Positions 54,395-64,000 of a DNA stretch of 64,000 nt are shown in pieces; position 1 is the first letter of the stretch, and every line of letters begins with the position of its first letter. The notes beneath the pieces are model-generated. The model saw only the letters and a program-made list of their open reading frames with translations. It had not been told where the DNA came from and did no database searches. The translations under genes were made by a program, and so were the position numbers. Source of the stretch: Stemphylium vesicarium (Eukaryota; Ascomycota; Dothideomycetes; Pleosporales; Pleosporaceae). The stretch lies in contig QXCR01000002.1 in the NCBI GenBank assembly GCA_004380135.1, positions 744,001 through 808,000 of the forward strand, written 5' to 3'.

Positions 54395-56006
54395 TTTGCC
54401 GTAGTGCGAGCTCGATGAGGATGGGTTTCCTTGGGGGGTGGGTCAGCCAAATACCACCTAGATGAATGCGCCCCGTTCTTCCCGCCTAATCTAGTCTGAC
54501 AGGAGGCTGCATACCCAAGACTCGGGCGAATCAATATTGTTGATGGTGCGACACACGATAGGTTGTTCTCGGATCGATGACGGTGCTGCATTCTGCGCGT
54601 AGCCGCAACTGGCTTAGTGAAACCCCCACTTCCGGAGAATGCGAGTCGGCGCCTGTCATTTGCGGACACGGCTGCTGACACTGGAGTTCATGTCCTACTA
54701 CTGGGAACGTGTAGGTTAGTCATTTTTTCTATGTATTGAGTTGGGTTTCTTTCTGGGTGTAGCGATTACTCGAGAATCCTTGCGTTTATCCGTTCGGAAC
54801 TCCGCGCGCCTGATGCCCGCCTCCTCCTCCAGCGTCAGATCCGTGGACGTGCCGGAGCACCGACTATTGGCTAGGTTACACAACGAGAGACTGGATTCCA
54901 TTACGAGGTTTAAGCTTTGTGTTCTAGACGAAAGTAAGACGGTTTCACATGTAACTTTCTTGTGGTTTGCCGTTGAGGAGGAAGCCAATAGATTCGGTCC
55001 GGACTCGTGATCGTGAACTTGACGTCAAAGTTTATGTAAAACGAGGATCATTTCGTATTTGCCACTTCCAAAAAATGTCCTGTTTAACAGTCCTTGATTC
55101 AAGCTCATGACCAGAATCTGAACGCTACACGAACAGGCCGAGCCTAACTATCCTCATGGTTCAGTCAGACTTCGTCTTCCCAGCACACAATTGGTGATCG
55201 GCACCGATCGAGACAATCGAGAGGAGTCGCAAATTTCTTGCTCATAATAAAATCTTCAGTCAGCTTGGTCGCATGGAATCGATGTCCAAAATTCAACACA
55301 CACAAAGAAGCGATTGAAAGCAATGGCGGCGGTCATCCAACTAGTGGTCAAATGGAATGAAATTGGATTGGTGAACTTGAAGGCTATGTCACATGTCATC
55401 AACGGTTAGTGACATGTGAGACCCATGGATTTGATAGGCATGGGCAATTCAGAAAGGGCATGAGGTAGGTGCTTAGGCAGAGTTTGCTACCAAGGGGTCA
55501 TTAGTGCGCGCCGAGCGGTCGGAGTGTGCTACACAACTTCGCACCGCTTAAAGATTCTGGCCCTTGGTGGATGGTGCTTGCTAATGCACTCATTGAAAGA
55601 CGCTATCCCCAAACTGTAACTAGCGTGGCATTTTCGCGTTCCTGCACCATTCCAAATCACACCTTGCATGCACACCGCATCGTTTGTTATATTCTTTCAC
55701 TTCGTATTATATTACATTACAGTATTTCAGATCCAGAAACAAGTTCTGAGTCTTCGCTTACCGCGTTTCTCAAATACTCCGGGGTCATGCCAGACTGCCG
55801 CGGTACGTCTCCGCACGTCGCGAACATAACCGAGCCGTTGCGGAAGTGCATCACACTTCAACCAAAGAAATGGCGCTGACCGAAGCCTCTGATGTTCTCA
55901 TCCTCGTGGTTCAGACCCATGTTTCGAAGCTGCGACGATCGTCCGGTCGGTGGATGCCCTCATACGTCTCCTGATAGCGTACTTCACTTCCTGCCTGCAC
56001 ATCGCG
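54395..56006. other. intergenic region, no gene seen
   Basis: About 1.6 kb upstream of the F-box gene and downstream of the unknown-function gene. Frames here (for example 54741-55010 and 55526-55879, plus) lack motifs and are not called. Confidence 0.5.
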
Positions 56007-58232
56007 CTACTCCTGTGCCTTGTCTCCTCTGAATGCTCCCGACTGGTATGAGTCCCCTGTTGCGTTCCTACTGTCAGGCGCACCAACCCATGCTCCCACC
56101 GGAGTACCCGTTCGCTCTTCCCTACGGGGAAACAAGTTGGCATTGTATGTCTGTAGTTTCGGGCCTCCGGGGCTCATCGCTCGGCTAGGACCATGGATCA
56201 TTGGAATGAAAGGAGGCAGCGACAGATCCTCTGCTGAGCTGTCCCGAGAGGTTCGGCCAAGCGCTGAGCGAATGTTTTCTTTCGACACTATGCGGGCCAT
56301 ACTTCGGCCAGGCCCATCACGGATCCCCTGGTGTGGTTGTGGAGGATTATCAAGGCTATGGATGCCATTCCATCGCTCAGGGTGTTTGGTTGGGAGAGGA
56401 GGTAGGTAATCGTCTTGATGGCTTGGTCCAGACCAGGCTGGTGTATTGGGCGTTGACATACCCGGCCATGCAACAGGCTTTGGAATAGCTGCGCCAAACT
56501 TTGCGATGGACTTGGGCGGTGCATCGCGACTTTTCTCCTCTAGTGCGACCCGTAGGTTGCCAGTATACGGAGTCGCCTTAATCGGAACAGGCAGGCGCGT
56601 GGGCGGCTTTGCACGAGGCAATGGCTGTGGTGTGCGGCTAGGTTCTTTTCGGACTATCTCCAGCTTCGTCAGAGATATCTCATCCTCCCAACCGCTACCT
56701 TCGTAGCCCGGAAGACGTGCATCTGTGTAACTCCTCTTATCATCGACTGGCAAGGATGCCATAGCCTCTTGGTCGCAATGGTTGTCTCGATGCAGCGGCT
56801 GCGGGATGGCGCTCAGTTGTCCCATCGGCGAAAAGACCGACTCGTCTGTGCTTGTAACCACTCGCGGGAAATGCAGGCCATTAGAAAGGTCGAAGGGGTT
56901 GGAGTTCCGGATCGAGCTGTAGACGCTCTGCTCGGACGGTTTACGCTGTGCGTCCGGACAGGGCCAGGATGTGACGATGGTGTCTGACGAAGCTACTGAA
57001 CCACGACTAACATGCCTCTCACTTGAAGCAATGTCTTTGCCATGTGATGAAGCATCGAGTGTGCTGTCATCAGGTATATAGAGTTGGCGCGTGACTCCAT
57101 GCAACGGACTCTTTGGCTCTTCTTTTGGCGTCTTTTTGGAAATACTGCGGGAAAACGAGCGACGGACACTGTCCGAATAACGCTTGATACGGTTGTCATT
57201 GCAGCCTTTTTCCTGTCCCTTATCCTTGGTCGGCGATATCTTCTTCATGGGACTCCCGTCGCCGTCACGTTTGATGACCTGGATCCGAGAGGCTTCGGCT
57301 TCGCCAGTCCGTTCGGCCGCCTTCCTGAGATTCGCTCGCGCTCTTTGTTCTTCTAGCCACTCCTCCATCTTGTGCTTGAACTTCGGGCGCTCGACCAAGC
57401 CGCCGTACTGGGGATAGACGTTTCGGAGCTCCTTCTCTGCCTCATCGTAGTGCTTCCGCGTCAGCACACCAGCGCTCTCGGTGCGTTTGTGAAACGTTTC
57501 GCCATTAGCATCGATGGCCTTTGGTATTGATACGATGCGGTACGGAGTTGGTGACATCAGACCCCCCTCAGGAATGTTGATGTTGTCTTTGGGAAATGCT
57601 AGACCGGACGGGCATCGCTCCTCAACAAAAAGCGCAAGGCGTCCGTAATGCCGTCGACCTTTACCGCTGTAAGAAGCGCGGACTGCGTTGACGATTGGTA
57701 CGAAGACTTCTTGCCACGCGGTGCAGATGTTGCGCAGCTCGAAGAAGTCGAAGCCCCATGGATTGCGCGCTTTGCCCACCTTGAAGGTCTGCAGCAGCCA
57801 CACGAAGAGGTGCTTCTCATAATCCTCAGTACGCCAATCTCGCCTGTTTATGACCCCGTAGACACTGCTGTCCGGGGTATACTCCACACTGTACTTGTTT
57901 GCGCGCGGATCGTAGCGGCGAGTGTCCTCGTCGAATTGTGTGTAGAACCACAGGAGATCCATGCGTGAGACGCGCCTGTCGTTATGGCCAGTGGCTATCG
58001 CAGTCGCGCGCGGCATCGCATCCGGCTGGAGCAGGAGGATCGAGTCGCGGAATACAGCCCATGGCTTGAGGAAGGCTTCGGTGCTGAGGAAGCGCTCTTC
58101 CAAACCGTCGAGACCGGACAGCTGAAGCAGCGACAGCGCCTCCTTGAGTTCGGAGGCTACCTTGTCTTTGTCGCCGCGTGTGAAGAGATCGCGCACAATC
58201 CTGATACCGGAGCTGGGCGGCGAGGACGCCAT
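56007..58232 (-). CDS. long protein of unknown function with conserved-looking N-terminal half
   Basis: Single exon, 741 aa from the ATG at 58232; an upstream codon at 58367 would add 45 residues rich in Arg/Gln that look like leader. Residues 1-340 are compact and rich in aromatic residues (MDLLWFYTQFDEDTRRYDPR, YEKHLFVWLLQTFKVGKAR, NPWGFDFFELRNICTAWQEV), and end in a charged helix (MEEWLEEQRARANLRKAAER). The remainder is Ser/Pro/Arg-rich and probably disordered, with many possible phosphorylation sites (SRSISKKTPK). No domain recognised. Its uninterrupted frame, biased third codon positions and ordered/disordered split support a real gene. The plus-strand frames over it are shadows. Confidence 0.75.
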   Translation of the reverse strand: MASSPPSSGIRIVRDLFTRGDKDKVASELKEALSLLQLSGLDGLEERFLSTEAFLKPWAVFRDSILLLQPDAMPRATAIATGHNDRRVSRMDLLWFYTQFDEDTRRYDPRANKYSVEYTPDSSVYGVINRRDWRTEDYEKHLFVWLLQTFKVGKARNPWGFDFFELRNICTAWQEVFVPIVNAVRASYSGKGRRHYGRLALFVEERCPSGLAFPKDNINIPEGGLMSPTPYRIVSIPKAIDANGETFHKRTESAGVLTRKHYDEAEKELRNVYPQYGGLVERPKFKHKMEEWLEEQRARANLRKAAERTGEAEASRIQVIKRDGDGSPMKKISPTKDKGQEKGCNDNRIKRYSDSVRRSFSRSISKKTPKEEPKSPLHGVTRQLYIPDDSTLDASSHGKDIASSERHVSRGSVASSDTIVTSWPCPDAQRKPSEQSVYSSIRNSNPFDLSNGLHFPRVVTSTDESVFSPMGQLSAIPQPLHRDNHCDQEAMASLPVDDKRSYTDARLPGYEGSGWEDEISLTKLEIVRKEPSRTPQPLPRAKPPTRLPVPIKATPYTGNLRVALEEKSRDAPPKSIAKFGAAIPKPVAWPGMSTPNTPAWSGPSHQDDYLPPLPTKHPERWNGIHSLDNPPQPHQGIRDGPGRSMARIVSKENIRSALGRTSRDSSAEDLSLPPFIPMIHGPSRAMSPGGPKLQTYNANLFPRREERTGTPVGAWVGAPDSRNATGDSYQSGAFRGDKAQE

Positions 58233-58900
58233 TGTGTTTTCGATCGTATGCGCAGTGTTTGGCAGTTGTTGGAGTGGTTGATGTGACCAAGGTTGCGCTT
58301 GTTGAGCGCGATAGTAACGAGAAGACCTTGAAAAAGGTCTTGCGCAAAATCCAGTCCCTCGCCGCATTGAATGAAGGCAGCAATAATAGGGACGACTCGG
58401 AGCCCGATACCCGCGTTTTTCACATGATCACTGGCAGTGCCATTCACCACAAACCAACTCGACCCTGGTCTAGATCTGCCATACGACATGCATGCTGCGC
58501 AATATTGTCTCTTCATATTTCCGTATCGATAGCTGCAGACTTGCCTACGTTCACTGGCATGGAGGATACTTCTATCAAATTCTAGACTGTTAGCATTTTT
58601 GCCGTATCAGGCATGCGCATTGGATACGCGTTACCCAATCCGGCTTTTGCTTGTTATCGCCGTCGTCACCCTCTCCTCCGCCCTCACCTTCACCTACAAA
58701 CCAAAGTCTTTGCGTTATGATTTGTTAGGTTACCTTGCTCCTCTCCATTACAGCAACACCACTACCTTGATCACCACTCAATAAAATCGCGCAGATAATA
58801 TGAAATAATATCTGTATTGCGACCGCGAGGAACCCCTAGACTCTGATTCCATCGTTGAACGTGAGTGCATCAAGCTGCGGCCTGAAACTCCATAACTGAC
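58233..58900. other. divergent intergenic region, no gene seen
   Basis: Between the unknown-function gene (minus) and the coiled-coil gene (plus). A possible GTGAGT donor lies near 58861, but any splice there would remove the ATG at 58901, so it was not used. Confidence 0.5.
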
Positions 58901-59335
58901 ATGTACGCAGCCCCGCAAAAGAAGCACAAGCGCGACGAGACTGCTGGCGGCTTTGAGAGACTCGCCAAGGATCTAGCAGCTTCTTCAGTGCAGCTACGCG
59001 ACTTCATGACGGAGCACACCAAGGAAATCGAAGCCCTTGAAGAAGAGCTTGTCGGCAAGAATAAGATCATTGCAAAGCTGGAGAAGAAGAACATCGGGAT
59101 CGACAACGAGAATGATAGACTTGAAAACGAGCAAATCAATCTGTCGGCCCGTATCGATAGGCTTGAAGACGAGAAAATCGATCTGTCGACCGACAACGAT
59201 CAGCTGCGGGATAAGATCGTCAGAATGGAGGAGAAACACGAAGAAGAGGTGGTGAAGAGGAAGCAGGCAGAGAAGAAGTTGAAAGAGTATCGGGAGGCGC
59301 AGAGGTATGTGGCGGCACAGTTCGACAGCGAGTGA
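58901..59335 (+). CDS. short coiled-coil protein with internal tandem duplication
   Basis: Single exon, 144 aa. After a basic start (MYAAPQKKHKRDETAGG) nearly the whole protein is a charged heptad-type coiled coil (EALEEELVGKNKIIAKLEKK). It contains a 14-residue repeat starting DRLENEQINLSARI and DRLEDEKIDLSTDN, encoded by a 42-bp tandem duplication, and a shorter third copy (DQLRDKI). Likely a homo- or hetero-oligomerising structural or scaffold protein; function unknown. No signal peptide and no NLS clearly beyond the KKHKR patch. The minus-strand frame over it is a shadow. Confidence 0.65.
   Translation: MYAAPQKKHKRDETAGGFERLAKDLAASSVQLRDFMTEHTKEIEALEEELVGKNKIIAKLEKKNIGIDNENDRLENEQINLSARIDRLEDEKIDLSTDNDQLRDKIVRMEEKHEEEVVKRKQAEKKLKEYREAQRYVAAQFDSE
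59114..59197 (+). repeat. 42-bp tandem duplication in coding sequence
   Basis: Units at 59114-59155 and 59156-59197 share most bases and keep the reading frame, adding exactly two heptads (14 aa) to the coiled coil. The third unit diverges after a few codons. Confidence 0.8.
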
Positions 59336-59648
59336 GGCAAAGTGACCGCTTTCGACTGTGCTCGAGCGTACTGCGTGCAGTTCTGCAAGCTCTAAGCTCA
59401 GACCGGTTTTACACTTGACAGATCTCAAAAGTCCTTCATGTATCTAGCACACGCTGTCTCTCTTCCACGTCATTGAAGAAAAAGACTCGCGACTCATCGC
59501 GAAACTTCCAGCTAGACAAGTAGCAAACCCATCAGATACAAAAGCCTCTCCCACCCACCTCTCACTAAACAGCAGTTCAAAGCCGTGATGAGCAACGTCA
59601 ATAAAATAACCACGGCAATGCAAAACCTCAACACAAGCCTCGTCCTCG

Positions 59649-60415
59649 GTGGACGTCAGCGTCCCACCATCTCCCGATCAACCCGACCACCCCGACCCCT
59701 CAGCCCCGCCATCCCACCCCTCAGTACTCACTCTGGACGTCGGCGGGCGCATCTTTAAAGTCTCACGCAGTACGCTCGAAGCAGGGTCTTCATACTTCCG
59801 AACGCTGCTATCGGATACCCCGGCATGGGAGCCGCAGGAAGATGGCACGTATTTCCTTGATGTCGACCCAGAGTTGTTCGAGCATTTGCTTCGCTTCATG
59901 AGGCGGCCCACTGTATTCCTGCTGTTCTATGACGCGTCCAAGGGGTTTGATTATCACTTGTACAACCGGCTAGAGGTAGAAGCGATACACTTTGAGGTCT
60001 GGGAGTTGGCGAGGTGGATTGGAAAAAAGGTATGTTTGATGGGAATTGTGACGAATTGTTGCTCAGAGTCTGCTTTGATTGTTCCGGTATGGCTAATACA
60101 GTGTGTGCAGGAGTATCTTGAGGCCGTCAAAACGACAATTTATCCCCGGCCAAATACGCAGAAACTTGATGAAGTGGCTCGAGTGACGCTGTCGGGCAAC
60201 GCGAGCAAAGACATTCACATGATCCCGCGGATTAGGAAGGTATACATCTGTCCCTGCAAGGTTCCTGTTCACAGGGGGGCTAGGAACACTGTAGCGCGGC
60301 TTGCGAAAAGGCACGTGGCAACGGCCCCATAGAATACGAGGAAGTTCCATATGTGGAGACAGTGACAGTGGAAAAGGAGATTGTATTCGATGGAGATGTG
60401 TGCAGAGCGCCTTAG
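59649..60415 (+). pseudogene. BTB/POZ (T1-type) protein gene, frame-disrupted
   Basis: The frame from 59649 encodes a BTB_2/KCTD-like domain: VLTLDVGGRIFKVSRSTLEA, SYFRTLLSDTPAWEPQ, YFLDVDPELFEHLLRFMRR and ELARWIGKK. An 81-nt intron (60030-60110) follows, then EYLEAVKTTIYPRPN, and the frame ends at 60332. From about 60290 the protein-like sense shifts into another frame (CEKARGNGPIEYEEVPYVET) that runs to a TAG at 60413-60415. There is no ATG between 59610 and the BTB core. Missing start plus a one-base shift suggest a decaying gene, a sequencing error, or an undetected 5' exon. BTB proteins of this kind are usually cullin-3 adaptors or oligomerisation modules. Confidence 0.6.
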
Positions 60416-61685
60416 TCGGAGTCTGGAGAGTGAAAGAGATGATGCGACTAGCTGGGCAGTTGTACTTGATAAAAGATAGGCAATGTCATGAGAGGATGTG
60501 CATTGATGCAGCACGTCAAAATCTTGCCCAAGGGTTGTAGTGTGGGTACTGAAACATGCATTCACTCCATCGTCTCTCTGAATGGCGACTAAAGTATTGT
60601 GAGCAGTACACTTTTCGCTATATTATTTGTCTGGCCTTGAGATGACTCTGATTGGAGGAAGCTCGGTCATGTTCCAAAATATCTGGGCGAAAATGGGCTT
60701 CTAGCACAGGTTGATGTGCCTTATGGCGATGGATTAGTAAGCTGTAGCGTGGACAGAGACTCGACGACGCGAATTGAGGGGTGTTTTTGACAGACAAGCC
60801 GGCGCCTCATCATGCCCGTGGTGACTTCGGTAGCTACTCGGGTACTTTTGGCCTTGTAGTAGCTGTTAAGCTACCTCACAAGCCCGGAAGAGATTGCTGG
60901 CGCAAGTTCATGGCTCTGATTGTGTCTGAAAGGGTGCGGGATGCGTTGGCGCGAAGCATCTTGCGAACTCAACAGTCCCTCTCGCTGACCATGAGTTTGC
61001 GGGAGAAGTGAGCGGGCTTCTTGGGTAGGCTGAATATCTTGAAGGCGTGTCGTTTGTGCAGTAGGGAGCCCTACGTTCCGTTTCGCCGGGTTGCATGTGC
61101 GCGATCTCCCGACATGCATCTAGCATTTTGCAGTTGGCGCAAGGACAGCGCAAAGCTGGTCGCGTCAACAACAGCTTGACGATCGGTCCGCGCATTGTCT
61201 GTTCCCAGATCACCTCAGAAACCTCATTTTTTTTAGATCATCAGCGATTTGAAGGGTGTGAATGAATCGGTTCGGTAAAGACGAACATAATGGCCGGAGG
61301 AAGGCCAGTGATTGTTTGCGATATGCGGCCCTTCAAGACATCGTCGGAAGCAGTGGCAGGTCATATTGTTGGGACATGACAGTGTCTCTACCGTTGTGGA
61401 AAGTGGGGGGTTTGCCCTTGTCGTACTATTGCGCAACGGGAAGGCATAGGCGGCGGTTTCGGTTGACGGCGTTTATCCACCTTCTTGCTTCCCGCGAAAG
61501 CTCCGGCATCCAGCCATCATTGAGTTCCTCGAATATTCCAAAGTCTTTATCAACACTCGAACTACGTTGCGTTGATTGTAATGGAACCAGCAATGTTAGC
61601 TGGATAATAATATCAGGACATCCCTTGCCTCCAAACCGTGTGATCCTCAGTCACCAGTAAAATTGCGCGTTTCGGCCCGAATATA
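60416..61685. other. intergenic region, no gene seen
   Basis: Downstream of the BTB locus and of the second Zn2Cys6 gene. Frames here are short and motif-free. Confidence 0.55.
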
Positions 61686-63469
61686 TCAGTACGTTCCGTC
61701 CATACTCATAGCGGGTGTAAGAGGAGGCATGACTGATCGGTCGCTAGCCAAAGGGGGATAGGCAGAAGGGGCCGACATTGTCCTACTGTGGAACTCCTCA
61801 TGCTCCTCTTCGGGCGAGGACATCTCCAGCAGCTTCTGTGGAGAACCGACGCCAAGACCGAGTGTGGTGAGCTTATCTTGCAGGATACTGATGACGGCAG
61901 GGTTGCCTCCACGGAAACCAGCGAGCACCTGAGCAAGCGAATGAATGAGATCCCGAGGGCCAATATCGAAGTGCGACTCGTGGTTCAGCGACGGCATGAT
62001 CATCATGACATCGGCGAGTGAGTTCGCCACGTCGAATAGCTTAGACTCCTGTAACGGACGTCAGCAGTCATCGACTTCAGCATTGGGAGACTCCTACCAT
62101 GCCAGGCCCATGGGCCTCAACACTTTGTCGCGAAAGACTGCCGAGATTGCTAAGCACATTCTGGGCTACTTTAGCAGGAAAGCGAAAGGAGAACTCCTCG
62201 TCCTGACTAGCACGGCTACTCAAGTTGGTCACATTGAGCGCGTGCTGCCACAAGAAAATACGCATCCATTGCTGGGTCATCGTAATATCTGCACGCTGGA
62301 GTTCGTTCTCGAGACTGCGAGGATCCTCATCACTGCTGAGTTGGTGTTGAGCTAGGGCGAGTGCACGACGCGCGCTTGCAGGATCGGCTGTTATTGTGAC
62401 ATCCAGGATGTTGAAAAGTCGGCAAAGCTGAATGAAAGCGGGCGTGACCATTCCATCGTGTAAGTCCTCCAGTCTCGGTAGATCGGGCGATCGCTTTAGT
62501 GTCGTGGGTACATCGTGCTGTAAAGAATGCGCGCGCTCCGTGATGAAAAGAAGCCAATAAACCCTCAGTGTATACTGTGTTTGCTCTGCGTCCATGAGTT
62601 GATAGTGGGTCGTTTTGTGCAAGCCTAAGATATGCGCTTTGAAGATGGCCTCTCCAAGGAGAACTGTTGAAGCGTTCATTCGTCCAACATTCGCGGAATA
62701 AACATGCAGGAAGAAGCTGCTTAGCAAAGAGGACATGGTGACGTTCTCCAGGTGGTCGGACTCATTTCTTGCCTTCTTCGACTCTAGTTCGAATGCGCCG
62801 CTCGAGACGCGATAATGGCCGTCTACTGGGCTCCCAGGCTCAACATCAATGGAGAATTGGCTGACGATGGAGGCGCATATCGCGGTCGCTAGTGCATAAG
62901 CTTCCAAGTCTTCAGGATGAGTAAGCAGTCGTGCAGTTAGCGCTTCGGCATCGACAACAGGCCAAATACCATATCCACGTGCCTGGTAGATATCCAAATA
63001 CTGTGAAAGGCAGGCTACCGATATCCTTTGAGGCTCCTGGTGAGCAGAAGAGATTGTCGGGCTCATGATGTCAGGCCATCCTTTGGGGTCCATGTCGTGA
63101 TCACCGAGAGAAGGAATTGGGTCCATGTAAGGCAGCTCATTGACCGGACTCCCGGTGTCGAAGCTTGTCTCGCTGTTGCTTCTTGACCCGTCATGGCTGC
63201 TCTTGCTGCGTTCTTGCAATCTTCTGATGGCGGCTTCCGTGGTCCGCCGTGGGCCTTTGGGCCCGCTCTTTCCATGAGTCTTCAGATAGGTGCAATCCCA
63301 ATTTGCAGCCTCACACCTCCCACAAGGCTGATTGCCGTCACATCGTACTTTTCCTGGGTAGAAGGAGAGAAATGTCAGTTGTGGGACATGTATCGAAGGA
63401 AAAGCAACACGTACTGACAGAACAAGGGTCACACGCCCGTCGCGTGCCCTTCCGCGGAGCCATGTTCAT
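61686..63469 (-). CDS. Zn2Cys6 transcription factor
   Basis: Exons 63469-63415, 63353-62098 and 62048-61686; 1674 nt, 557 aa, frame intact, introns 61 and 49 nt. The zinc cluster spans the first intron, with Cys at 13, 16, 23, 29, 32 and 39 (C-x2-C-x6-C-x5-C-x2-C-x6-C), followed by the linker KSGPKGPRRTTEAAIRRL. That GPKGPR linker is seen in sugar- and metabolite-responsive regulators, but a target cannot be assigned. The fungal_trans-like region covers about 150-430 (SQYLDIYQARGYGIWPVVDA, GLHKTTHYQLMDAEQTQYTL). Two starts (63469, 63463) are near-equivalent; 63520 would add 17 residues. Nuclear. Confidence 0.9.
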
Positions 63470-64000
63470 TTCTGGGGCCAAGGTACTAGCCTGATTGGAA
63501 AGACAATCCTCAATAGTCATCCGAGTTCGTCATCTCGTCATAGCGGAGATGGTTTGTCGGGTCGGTGATGGGGAGTGTAGTAGAGTGCGGGGGGCTGGGA
63601 AGTTTGTCGGAAGCAAGTGAGAAACCAACGGAGAGCAATAGAGTAATGCTGCTATAGAGTGTGGTCGTGGTTAAACCATGCGGCTGATGCTGAGAACAAA
63701 AGGTGGAGATGCGGCTGCACGTCGTTTGACCCTTGCACCTTGGGGGCGCAGACAGCACCCAATCAGGACTGGGGGCGGGCGTCGGCCGCCGTACAGGCCC
63801 CGACGCCAGCACGTCCGCCCGAAAAACCTCCCTTCTAGAAGCATTTTCGAAGAAAATTGTTCCCTGCCGGCATGCACCAGTGCTGCGGGCTGCAGATAGG
63901 CAGACGCTTATATCATACGATTAGTGACATTCTGGGTGTTCGCCGGCCTGCTGGGCTTAGCGATGGGCCCAACTGGGAGCGGTGACACTGTGCGCTTGAA
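63470..64000. other. upstream region of the Zn2Cys6 gene to window end
   Basis: About 530 bp with no supportable frame. A CCAAT-type pentamer occurs near 63758 on the plus strand, but no element was tied to a function. Confidence 0.5.

Noticed and set aside
55526..55879. 117-codon plus-strand frame
   Set aside because: No motif, poor composition and no relation to flanking genes.

Overview
The window is nuclear DNA of a filamentous ascomycete, most likely a Dothideomycete of the order Pleosporales. The evidence is intron-containing genes (most introns 47-80 nt, GT...AG, with CTAAC or CTGAC branch sites), short intergenic gaps, Zn2Cys6 regulators, a fused P450-reductase of the CYP505 type, a GH125 mannosidase, a spherulin-4 protein and F-box proteins of a style I associate with Pleosporales. 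The order is inference; the kingdom and class of genome are secure. No virus, prophage, CRISPR array, rRNA or convincing tRNA was seen.

Layout. 0.5-1.6 kb: a SANT/Myb-like protein. 1.6-5.7 kb: a long block with no supportable gene. 5.7-9.4 kb: a mitochondrial-looking aldo-keto reductase, a decayed leucine-rich-repeat-like gene, and a DJ-1/PfpI protein. 10.2-14.7 kb: a large fused hydantoinase A/B (oxoprolinase family) gene with a 14-nt micro-exon. 14.8-17.4 kb: a cysteine-rich single-pass membrane protein and a secreted beta-helix protein. 18.8-24.7 kb: a self-sufficient CYP505 P450 and proline dehydrogenase. 26.5-29.4 kb: a Cys/Met-metabolism PLP enzyme and a probably dual-targeted cyclophilin. 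30.3-38.7 kb: a housekeeping stretch with an Ent3-like ENTH adaptor, a Ted1/Cdc1-like phosphoesterase, the CLP1 mRNA 3'-end factor and a GH125 mannosidase. 39.4-42.8 kb: a giant disordered alpha/beta hydrolase. 44.0-46.7 kb: two very small membrane proteins and an inositol polyphosphate kinase. 46.8-51.5 kb: a Zn2Cys6 regulator next to a 14-TM MFS transporter, same strand. 52.1-54.4 kb: a spherulin-4 (GH135-like) protein and a zinc-motif/F-box protein. 56.0-60.4 kb: a long protein of unknown function, a coiled-coil protein with a tandem duplication, and a BTB gene that looks frameshifted. 61.7-63.5 kb: a second Zn2Cys6 regulator.

How the genes work together. I see no biosynthetic cluster: no PKS, NRPS or terpene backbone. 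The regulator/MFS pair at 47-51 kb is the only pair whose adjacency suggests shared function. The rest reads as ordinary euchromatin mixing housekeeping and accessory genes. Exon structures were rebuilt by hand from reading frames, splice sites and family motifs; each listed join gives an intact frame unless noted. I found no clear-cut new system. The oddest observations are the 14-nt micro-exon, a CLP1 intron that looks like two back-to-back introns, the paired tiny membrane proteins, and three genes carrying disruptions (LRR-like, BTB, and an upstream in-frame stop in the SANT gene).
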